A DNA stretch of 64,000 bases, from the NCBI GenBank assembly GCA_963721585.1, contig CAVRJN010000002.1, positions 62,001 to 126,000 on the forward strand. Reading direction: 5' to 3'. Both the position numbers and the translations under genes were made by a program. This DNA is from Bog-473 sp963721585 (GTDB lineage Bacteria > Actinomycetota > Acidimicrobiia > Acidimicrobiales > RAAP-2). How positions within the stretch are numbered: position 1 is the first letter of the stretch; each line of letters opens with the position of its first letter. Of the stretch, positions 55,043-61,985 are shown piece by piece. The notes under the pieces were generated by a model. It saw only the letters and a program-made list of their open reading frames with translations, searched no databases and was not told the DNA's origin.

Positions 55043-55852
55043 GGCGCCGGTTCCCCCCGCACCTCGCGGATGTAGCCCGACGAGCTCGTGGACGCGTCGG
55101 CGAGTCGAGCCACGGCGTGAGGTCGACGTCGTAGCGAGTCAGCAGGCTCGGGACCCTGGTCCAGGTGGTGCGGCTCGGACGCCATGAAGCGGCCGTCGAC
55201 CAGCCGGACCTCCGTCACGAGGTCGGCGTAGGGGCGGGTGCTCGCGGCGGGGGAGCCGAAGCCGAAGACTCGCTCGGATCCCATGACGGCGTTCGCCACC
55301 GCCCGCCCCGACAGGAAGGGCCGGTAGTCGTTGCGCTCGAGCTCACCCGCATACGCGTCGAGGATGTGCAGCGCCCGCTCCAGCACCGCGGCGTCGTAGC
55401 CGTAGTAGACGTTCGGCGCCGGCAGGTCGCCCCACACGCCCCACATCCACCAGCGCAGCGTCGGGGGGAGGGCCGCGACGGCGCGCTGCACGCCCCGGCC
55501 GACGGCCTCGTGGCCGTGGTGCACGTCGTGCGGCGAGGGCGAGACGACGATGGAGGCGCCGTGTTCCTCGACGATGCCCGGGAGCTCGGTGGCGACGCGC
55601 CGGGTCGCCAGGGCCAGGTCCCCCTCGAGGTCCAGGTTCAGGGGCGGGTCCAAGAAGACGGGCACGAAGCCGGCCCGGCTGCGCCGCCTCCTCCGCCTCG
55701 GCCCGTCGTCGCTCCCACTGGCCCGAGAAGCCCAGGCTGGCGACGACGCTGACCACGGTCCAGCCCCGGTCCCGCAGGTGCAGCAGCGCACCGGGACATC
55801 CCACCGCCTCGTCGTCGGGGTGCGGTGCCACATGGAGGATGGTCGGGGCCAC
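55039..55852 (-). CDS. PIG-L family deacetylase, frameshifted as sequenced
   Basis: A zinc-dependent deacetylase-like protein (family of MshB/GlcNAc deacetylases) with GTG 55852. The zinc motif HPDDE is at about residues 11-15, and HDVHHGHEAVG supplies the further His. Extra bases are inferred at about 55681, 55155, 55091-55106 and 55066. Removing them gives 269 residues, with a C-terminus passing through LLTRYDVDLTPWLD and ending EVRGEPAP. The last two positions are less certain than the first. It is the first gene of the minus-strand cluster. Confidence 0.82.
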
Positions 55853-55905
55853 GACCAGGGAGGTTACGCCCGCCGCATCCCCTGCCGCCCTGGATGCGGA
55901 TCCAC

Positions 55906-55939
55906 GGTTCAGAGCACTCTTTACAGATTACTCTGAATC
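55906..55939. promoter_or_regulatory. Inverted-repeat operator spanning the PadR -35 element
   Basis: TTCAGAG (55908-55914) and CTCTGAA (55931-55937) are an exact inverted repeat with 16 bases between. It extends to nine bases with one mismatch (GGTTCAGAG/CTCTGAATC). The -35 hexamer of the PadR promoter lies between the arms, so a protein bound here would block RNA polymerase. Autoregulation by PadR is the simplest reading. Confidence 0.6.
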
Positions 55940-55948
55940 AAATATACT
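55920..55948 (+). promoter_or_regulatory. Strong leaderless promoter of the PadR gene
   Basis: TTTACA (55920-55925) and TATACT (55943-55948) with an ideal 17-base spacer. The ATG follows eight bases after the -10 element, with no SD, so the transcript should begin at or next to the start codon. Confidence 0.72.
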
Positions 55949-55956
55949 GACCGACG

Positions 55957-56598
55957 ATGCCGAGATGGTCCCGATCCAACCCGCTGGCCCTGGCCGTCCT
56001 CGTCTGCCTCTACGAGAAGCCCATGCATCCCTACGAGGTGGCGCAGACGCTGCGGACCCGGGCCAAGGAACAGAGTGTCCGTCTCAATTACGGCTCGCTC
56101 TACGCCGTCGTCGAGTCCCTGGAGAAGAAGGGCTTCATCAAGGCCACCGGCACCCTGCGCGAGGGCAAGCGCCCCCAGCGCACCGTCTACGAGATCACCG
56201 ACGAGGGTTCGCTCGAAATGACGGACTGGCTCACCGAGCTCATCGGCACGCCGACCAAGGAGTACCCCGCATTCCAGGCGGGCCTCTCCTTCCTGCCCGC
56301 GCTCGATCCCGACGACGCCCTTGCCGCGCTCCGTCGCCGCGCCGAGGCCCTCACCATGAAGCTCGTCGCCATGAGGGGCGCCATGCAGGCCGCCCGCGAC
56401 GCCGGCCTGCCACGGATCTTCGAACTCGAGTCCGAATACGAGGAGCGCTCCCTCAGCGCCGAGTTCGCGTTCGTCCGGGCGCTCGTCGAGGACATGGAGA
56501 ACGGCACGCTCGAGGGCCTCGAACTGTGGCGTCTCTTCCAGACCGAGGACTTCAATCCCGAGGAGGTGCACTTCACCTTCGACCTCCCCAAGGAATGA
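55957..56598 (+). CDS. PadR family transcriptional regulator
   Basis: A 213-residue regulator. The winged HTH occupies about residues 8-85 (LAVLVCLYEKPMHPYEVAQTL, then LNYGSLYAVVESLEKKGFI and a wing with KRPQRTVYEIT). A helical C-terminal domain is typical of PadR-s2 proteins (about residues 90-200). It is probably leaderless. It lies upstream of a DrrAB-type exporter, the classical PadR target, with a strong terminator hairpin between them. Confidence 0.93.
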   Translation: MPRWSRSNPLALAVLVCLYEKPMHPYEVAQTLRTRAKEQSVRLNYGSLYAVVESLEKKGFIKATGTLREGKRPQRTVYEITDEGSLEMTDWLTELIGTPTKEYPAFQAGLSFLPALDPDDALAALRRRAEALTMKLVAMRGAMQAARDAGLPRIFELESEYEERSLSAEFAFVRALVEDMENGTLEGLELWRLFQTEDFNPEEVHFTFDLPKE

Positions 56599-56620
56599 CC
56601 CCTGCAACGACCCATAATGA

Positions 56621-56654
56621 CCCGGGGCCGCGTGAAGCACCACGCGACCCCGGG
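56621..56654 (+). terminator. GC-rich hairpin between the PadR and exporter genes
   Basis: CCCGGGGCCGCGTG (56621-56634) pairs with CACGCGACCCCGGG (56641-56654), a 14-base stem with one mismatch and a six-base loop. No U tract follows. It probably terminates or attenuates transcription reading from padR into the exporter. Confidence 0.62.
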
Positions 56655-56765
56655 CCCGTACGACCACGAGCCGATCCACGAAGGACCTTCGCCCGAGGCG
56701 GCACCCGAGAGCGTAGGCGACCTCCGCGGGACGACGACCCCACGACCCCACGGAAGGAGGCGTGC

Positions 56766-57737
56766 ATGCACGCGCTCATAGAGGCCGACGGCCTCAGCAA
56801 GAAATTCGGAAAGGTGCAGGCCCTCTCCGAGCTGACCCTGACCTTGCCGGCCGGAGAGCCGGTGGCCATTCTCGGGCCCAACGGCGCCGGCAAGACGACG
56901 TTCATCCGCATGGTGGCCACGCTCATCGCGCCCGACCGCGGCACGCTCGTCGTCAACGGGCACGACGTCGTGCGCGACCCGATGGCGGTGCGGCGCATGA
57001 TCGGCCTCGCAGGCCAGTCCGCCGCGGTCGAGGAGATGATGACGGGCCGTGAGAACCTCGTCATGGTGGCCAGGCTGTACGGCCAGGGCCGCGCCCAATC
57101 CGTGGCGTCCGCCGAGCGGATCCTCGAGCAGATGGACCTGGTGGAGGCCGCCGACCGCCGCGCCAAGACCTATTCCGGCGGCATGCGACGGCGGCTCGAC
57201 CTGGGAGCGAGCCTGGTCGGCTCGCCCCGGCTGCTGTTGCTCGACGAGCCGACGACGGGCCTCGACCCCGGCAGCCGCAACGAGGTGTGGGACGCCGTGC
57301 ACGTCATGAGCGCGCACGGGACCGACATCGTGTTGACCACCCAGTATCTCGATGAGGCCGACCACCTCGCCTCCACCATCGTCATCATCGACGGCGGCCG
57401 TGTCATCGCACAGGGCACGCCGAGCGAGCTCAAGTCCCGCGTCGGTGCCGACATGGTCGAGCTGCACACCATCGACGTCGCCACCATGCAGCGGGCGGCC
57501 GAGGTGCTGGCGTCGCTCAGGATGGCCGAGCCGTCCACCGATCCGTCGACGCGCCGGTGCTCGCTGGCCGCGCCGGGGGGTTCGAAGCTCCTGCCCGTCG
57601 TCGTCCGCGCGCTCGACGACGCCGAGGTGCCGGTAGAGGACATCGCGCTGCGGCGGCCCACCCTCGACGAAGTGTTCCTCGCCCTCACCGGGCACACCAC
57701 GACCGACCCGACCACTCCCAAGGAGGACGCAGCATGA
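56766..57737 (+). CDS. Daunorubicin-resistance-type ABC exporter ATPase (DrrA-like)
   Basis: A 323-residue ATPase with ATG 56766 five bases after a perfect AAGGAGG. Walker A is LGPNGAGKTT (about residues 36-45), the signature YSGGMRRR, Walker B LLLLDEPTTGLD, and the H-loop is replaced by Gln (TTQYLDEAD), as is usual in DrrA. A C-terminal regulatory region ends LRRPTLDEVFLALTG. It overlaps the permease gene (ATGA). The substrate is unknown; PadR linkage suggests a toxic or signalling small molecule. Confidence 0.94.
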   Translation: MHALIEADGLSKKFGKVQALSELTLTLPAGEPVAILGPNGAGKTTFIRMVATLIAPDRGTLVVNGHDVVRDPMAVRRMIGLAGQSAAVEEMMTGRENLVMVARLYGQGRAQSVASAERILEQMDLVEAADRRAKTYSGGMRRRLDLGASLVGSPRLLLLDEPTTGLDPGSRNEVWDAVHVMSAHGTDIVLTTQYLDEADHLASTIVIIDGGRVIAQGTPSELKSRVGADMVELHTIDVATMQRAAEVLASLRMAEPSTDPSTRRCSLAAPGGSKLLPVVVRALDDAEVPVEDIALRRPTLDEVFLALTGHTTTDPTTPKEDAA

Positions 57738-58573
57738 CCATCACCCTCGATCCGCCGCGCCCGGCAAGGCCCATGGACGCGGCCAGCAACCAGGGCGCGT
57801 CGTTCCTCGTGGCGACCGAGCAGGTGGCGGCGCGCACGCTCAAGAAGTTCGTCCGCTCGCCGGCGCTCCTCATCGCCGGGACCGCGCAGGGGCTGCTCTT
57901 CCTGCTCATCTTCCGTTACGTCTTCGGCGGGGCGGTGGGCCACACCGGGAGCCTCTCCTACGTGGACTTCCTGGTGCCCGGCTTCGTGGTCACCGGCGTG
58001 CTCTTCCAAGGCATGAGCGCGGCCAGCGGGGTCGCCGACGACAAGGAGGGTGGGCTCTTCGACCGGTTGCGCAGCCTGCCGATCCGGCTGCTGTCCATCG
58101 TCTCGGGGCGGGTGGGCGCCGACACGGCGCTCGTGGCCTGGGGCGTGGTCGTCATGACGGCGGCGGGCTTCGCAGTCGGCTTCCGCGTCGGCGGCACGAC
58201 GGCGGGCGCGGTGGCGGCGTTCGGCCTGACCATCCTCTACGGCTTCGCCTTCGTCTGGCTGTTCATCGCCCTGGGGTTGATGGCCGGCAGCCCCCAGGCG
58301 GCGCAGGGCCTGTCGTTCCTGGTCTTCCCGCTCAGCTTCGTCTCTTCCGCGTATGTTCCCGTCTCAACCATGCCCGGCTGGATGCAGGCCTTCGCCAACA
58401 ACCAGCCGATGACGCAGATGGTCAATACGGTGCGGCTGCTCACCGGCGGTCCCCAGGCCCAGCAGCTACTGGGGCACTCCGTGCCGTACTACCTCGTGCC
58501 GTCGCTCCTGTGGACGGCCGGGTTGGTGGTGGTGTTCGCGCCGATCGCGGTCTGGAAACTGAAGTCTTCGTGA
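57734..58573 (+). CDS. ABC-2 type exporter permease (DrrB-like)
   Basis: A 279-residue membrane protein starting in the ATGA overlap. Six transmembrane helices can be placed, beginning at about residues 44-62 and ending at about 256-275. The ABC-2 signature is seen around SAASGVADDKEGGLFDRLRSLP and the NNQPMTQMVNTVRLL stretch. It forms a homodimeric pore with the DrrA-like ATPase. It ends at a strong convergent terminator. Confidence 0.93.
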   Translation: MTITLDPPRPARPMDAASNQGASFLVATEQVAARTLKKFVRSPALLIAGTAQGLLFLLIFRYVFGGAVGHTGSLSYVDFLVPGFVVTGVLFQGMSAASGVADDKEGGLFDRLRSLPIRLLSIVSGRVGADTALVAWGVVVMTAAGFAVGFRVGGTTAGAVAAFGLTILYGFAFVWLFIALGLMAGSPQAAQGLSFLVFPLSFVSSAYVPVSTMPGWMQAFANNQPMTQMVNTVRLLTGGPQAQQLLGHSVPYYLVPSLLWTAGLVVVFAPIAVWKLKSS

Positions 58574-58606
58574 GCGACATGTCTTCTCGGGCGACATGGA
58601 CCCCGG

Positions 58607-58644
58607 CCGGCGCTGACCGACGCCAAATGAACGGTCAGCGCCGG
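58607..58644. terminator. Bidirectional terminator between convergent genes
   Basis: CCGGCGCTGACCG (58607-58619) and CGGTCAGCGCCGG (58632-58644) form an exact 13-base stem with a 12-base loop. It lies between the exporter permease and the convergent DUF4268 gene. Its right arm covers the last codons of the latter. Confidence 0.7.
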
Positions 58645-60146
58645 TCGAAGTCCTCGTCGTCGGGTGGCTCGCCGGTCTCGAGGACCGAGTTGACGGCCCA
58701 ACGCAGTCGCTCCTGCGCATCGATCATCCAGTCGATGAAGAAGGCGTACTCCTCGACCTGGGTGATGTCCCCCTCGCTGTAGTCGGCGACGCGGTAGGCC
58801 GAGCGGTCGGGCAGGCGCTCCCACGACAGCGGTGCGCCGTAGAGCGACTCCAGCGTGTCCTGTTGGACCTGCAGCACGTCGAATTGTGCGGCGCTGGCCT
58901 CGGGGGTCCCGAGGTCGACGTAGAAGTCCGAGCGCAGGCGCCCGCCGGCGACGAAGCTCAGGCCGTAGTGCGTGCCGCGCACCGGGGACGGCAGCGTGAT
59001 GAAGTTCTGCGCCGGCAGGGTCGTCATCTGTGTCCACTGCGGGTGGCGGACGCGGACCTTGTCGAGCCAGCGCGACCAGTACTCGCGGTACATGCCCCCC
59101 TTGCCCCCGCCGATCGGTCCGGCCAGCTCGGCCATGTTCCAGCCGGTCGGATCGCGCCACCACTGCGTGCCGACGTAATGGCCGCCGACCCCCGTGGCCT
59201 GCTCGACGATGTGACGGACCAGACCGGCCGGCGTATACGCCGCCTTGTCGACGTCCCACACGAGCGGGGCGGTGAGGTTGTTCTGCCAGTGCGCCGTGCG
59301 ACGAGCGGGATCCATGTCGAGCCACTCCTCGAGCTGGCTGCGCATGTCGAAGTTGAGATCGGTGCGCGGACTGAGGGTGAAGATCGTGCCATCTGCCACC
59401 GACTCCGTCGAAATGAGCCGCCGCACGAGCGCCGCATCCTGCACCCGTCGCTTGGCCTCGGCCGCCTCCTTGGCCTGCTGGCGCTCCGGGCTGATGGTGA
59501 AGTCCTCGACCTCGCGTACCGGGTAGAGCTGGCTGACAGAGATCATCGGCACGTTGCTGCTGCCCGACTGCCCGTAAATGTAGGAGCGGAAGGCACTGAT
59601 CTGGACGAGGGAGATGTCCAGGCCCATTTCGCTGAGCCAGACCACGCTGGCGCTCACGACAGCCGAGAAGTCGCGGGCCAGCAGGACGATGCGCGGGCGG
59701 CGCAACGACTCCGGCGAGAGGTCGGGGGCGTGCGCCTGCAGTTCGGCGAGGGCCTCTTCGGGGCTGATGGGGGTCTGGCGGCGGGACTGGAAGCGGGCGA
59801 AGTGGTCGGCCAGCGACTCGGGCAGCATCCGGCTCACCGAGGCGGCGTACTTGATCGCCGAGATCTCGGTGTCGGCCGACCGGCTGCTCTTGAGCTCGGC
59901 CACCACCAATCGGCCGTCGGCTCCGAGCCCGAGCACCGAGACACGGTCACGGGCGCGCCCACCGGCCGTCGGGACGCCGTCGAACTCGAAGGTCACGACC
60001 TTGATTGCGGGGCCGAGGATGGCGGGGTTCGACAGGACCCACTCCTGGAGATCGGCGCGTTGCTCCAGGCCCGCCTCTTCCAGCGAGATCATCTGCGCCG
60101 GCATCGCGACGGACCCAGCGACGGTGAAGAGCATTTCTTCCGCCAT
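58635..60146 (-). CDS. PD-(D/E)XK nuclease-like protein with RAMA-like and DUF4268 regions
   Basis: A 503-residue soluble protein with ATG 60146. The N-terminal region (about residues 25-200) has a PD-(D/E)XK pattern, Asp67 in RARDRVSV and E84-L-K86 in VVAELKSS. The middle region (about 240-345) resembles the RAMA domain of restriction and modification proteins (DGTIF, then YTPAGLVRHI and TGWNM). The C-terminal region (about 355-490) matches DUF4268 (LYGAPLSWERL, WMIDAQERL). Such parts occur in restriction-like defence proteins, but no methylase or helicase is nearby. DNA cleavage is an inference. Confidence 0.78.
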   Translation of the reverse strand: MAEEMLFTVAGSVAMPAQMISLEEAGLEQRADLQEWVLSNPAILGPAIKVVTFEFDGVPTAGGRARDRVSVLGLGADGRLVVAELKSSRSADTEISAIKYAASVSRMLPESLADHFARFQSRRQTPISPEEALAELQAHAPDLSPESLRRPRIVLLARDFSAVVSASVVWLSEMGLDISLVQISAFRSYIYGQSGSSNVPMISVSQLYPVREVEDFTISPERQQAKEAAEAKRRVQDAALVRRLISTESVADGTIFTLSPRTDLNFDMRSQLEEWLDMDPARRTAHWQNNLTAPLVWDVDKAAYTPAGLVRHIVEQATGVGGHYVGTQWWRDPTGWNMAELAGPIGGGKGGMYREYWSRWLDKVRVRHPQWTQMTTLPAQNFITLPSPVRGTHYGLSFVAGGRLRSDFYVDLGTPEASAAQFDVLQVQQDTLESLYGAPLSWERLPDRSAYRVADYSEGDITQVEEYAFFIDWMIDAQERLRWAVNSVLETGEPPDDEDFDRR

Positions 60147-60461
60147 TTCTCAGGACAGGCTAGGACAAGCGGCTGTTTTCCTCAGGTACCGAAAGTCACA
60201 CAAAGGCACAACAGAACATCAAAACTCGTGGCCAGACGCTTGCTGACCTCGGCGTGCCGCTGACGCTCAGCGGCTGCGGGTGCGTCGCGACCCGACGGGA
60301 TCCGGTGTCGAGGTGTGCAGACGAGCCCCCGCTACCACCTCGTCGGAACGAGCGGGACGCTCCCGAAAATCGCGAGAAATTGTGCGGATTTTGTGCCCTG
60401 CTCGCTCACCCACGACGCCGTGGACCGCCGGAGAAACCGCGTCGCCGTCAGAGCGGGCGAC
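60147..60461. other. Intergenic region upstream of the DUF4268 gene
   Basis: A 315-base gap between two minus-strand genes. The part next to 60146 is A/T-richer and should hold the promoter of the DUF4268 gene. A small hairpin CGGGA-CGC-TCCCG occurs at about 60355-60370. Open frames here lack SD sites and family patterns. I see nothing more. Confidence 0.45.
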
Positions 60462-61877
60462 TCAGATCGGCGCTCCGGGCGCGACGAGCGGCCACGGACG
60501 CTCGCGCTCGACCACGCGAGCCAGGTCGAGGAGCAGTTGCTCGGCGTGGCGCCGGCCGATGATCTGCATCGACACCGGGAGACCGTCGACCAGGCCGATC
60601 GGGATGGCGACCGCCGGGTGCCCGGTCGTGTTGGCCGGGATCGTCAGGGCGCCGTTGTTGCCCACCGCCGCCTCGAACCCGTGCTCGGAGATCAGATCCA
60701 CGCCGTCGATGGTCGTCGGCATCGGACCCTGGGCCGCGAACGCCACGTCCGGGTTGGTGGCGCAGATGATGCAGTCGACCTGTTCGAAGATCTCGGCCAT
60801 CTGCACAATGATCTGGCGCCGGAACGCTTCGATGTTCTTGGCCGTGTCCAGGTTGTAGTGGTTGGTCGCGATGTTGGCCGCCAGCATGATCTCGGGCGTG
60901 AGCTCCGACTCGCACGCAGGGTAGAGGTCGCCCAGCCCGACGAGCAGGCTCGCCGTCCCGGCCAGCGCCCATTCGAGCCCGCCCCGCGGCAGCGCGATCG
61001 GCACGTCGACCCGCGTCAGGCCGGCGTCCTTGATCAGCAGGTCGGCCGCCTGGTCCACCTTGTCCCGCACGGCCGACGCGACGATCGCCGCGCCGAGGTC
61101 GACCGACACGGCGACGCGCTTTCCCCGGACGTCCTGCTGTCCCAGCCCGGCCTCCCAGCCCTCGACCCGCGGCAACGAGAACGGGTCGCGCTCGTCGGCC
61201 CCGTTGCAGGCGTCGAACCAGCGGGCGGTGTCACGCACCGAACGGGAGAGGCACCCCAACACGGCGGTCAGCGGCTCGATCTCGGTGTGCGGCCCCTTCG
61301 GGATACGGCCGAAGGTCGCCTTGAGGCCGAACAATCCGGTGAAGCCGGCCGGGATCCTGATGGAGCCACCGCCGTCGCCGCCCGTGCCCAGGGGGAGCAG
61401 TCCGCCCGAGACCGACGCGGCCGAACCGCCCGACGATCCACCGGGCGTGCGCGCCAGGTCGTAGGGGTTCGACGTCGCGCCGTGCAGGCGGGTGTAGGTG
61501 CAGTTGATGCCGCCGAACTCCGACGCCGTCGTCTGCCCGACCAGCACCGCACCGGCCTGGCGCAGGCGGTCCGTCATGATGCCGTCGTACTCGGAGACCC
61601 GGTCCTTGAACACCAGTGACGCCTCGGTCTGCGGCCAGCCCTGGACGGGGTCGAGCTCCTTCATCCCGATCGGCACGCCGCCCAACGGCAGGCTCACGTC
61701 AGCCGAAGCGGCCGCCTCCCGGGCCTGCTCCTCGTCGACGAAGCACACCGCGTTCAGCTTCGAGTCGGCGACGGCCGCCAGCGATCCCTCCAGCGCCTCG
61801 GTGGGCGAGATGGTGCCCGCCCGGTAGGCGTCGACGAGGGAGCATGCGTCGCCCGCCCATGGTTCTCCTGTCACCAC
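60462..61877 (-). CDS. Amidase signature family hydrolase
   Basis: A 471-residue amidase with GTG 61877, or the adjacent GTG 61874. The catalytic Lys lies in GVPIGMKELD (about residue 73). The Gly/Ser-rich signature TPGGSSGGSAA provides the cis-Ser and nucleophile region (about residues 145-170), followed by GGDGGGSIRIPA. TAGCCT lies five bases before the first GTG, so leaderless expression is possible. It hydrolyses an amide in the cytoplasm; the natural substrate is unknown. Confidence 0.92.
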   Translation of the reverse strand: MVTGEPWAGDACSLVDAYRAGTISPTEALEGSLAAVADSKLNAVCFVDEEQAREAAASADVSLPLGGVPIGMKELDPVQGWPQTEASLVFKDRVSEYDGIMTDRLRQAGAVLVGQTTASEFGGINCTYTRLHGATSNPYDLARTPGGSSGGSAASVSGGLLPLGTGGDGGGSIRIPAGFTGLFGLKATFGRIPKGPHTEIEPLTAVLGCLSRSVRDTARWFDACNGADERDPFSLPRVEGWEAGLGQQDVRGKRVAVSVDLGAAIVASAVRDKVDQAADLLIKDAGLTRVDVPIALPRGGLEWALAGTASLLVGLGDLYPACESELTPEIMLAANIATNHYNLDTAKNIEAFRRQIIVQMAEIFEQVDCIICATNPDVAFAAQGPMPTTIDGVDLISEHGFEAAVGNNGALTIPANTTGHPAVAIPIGLVDGLPVSMQIIGRRHAEQLLLDLARVVERERPWPLVAPGAPI

Positions 61878-61985
61878 TCACGAGGCTACCGAAAGGACGG
61901 CCGTCGCTGGAGCGAACCTCTCGGGAGAGGGTGCTGGCATGGCCAGGCCCCGCGTGGGTCCGCATATATCTGAGCTGGCGGTCGA

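Noticed and set aside
51277..55681. Programmed ribosomal frameshifting as the explanation of the broken frames
   Set aside because: Breaks occur up to four times per gene, in unrelated sequence contexts without common slippery heptamers. A technical or mutational cause is simpler.
60147..60461. A tRNA or small RNA gene in the gap
   Set aside because: I could not fold a cloverleaf or find a CCA-like end or a T-loop motif (GGTTCGA).
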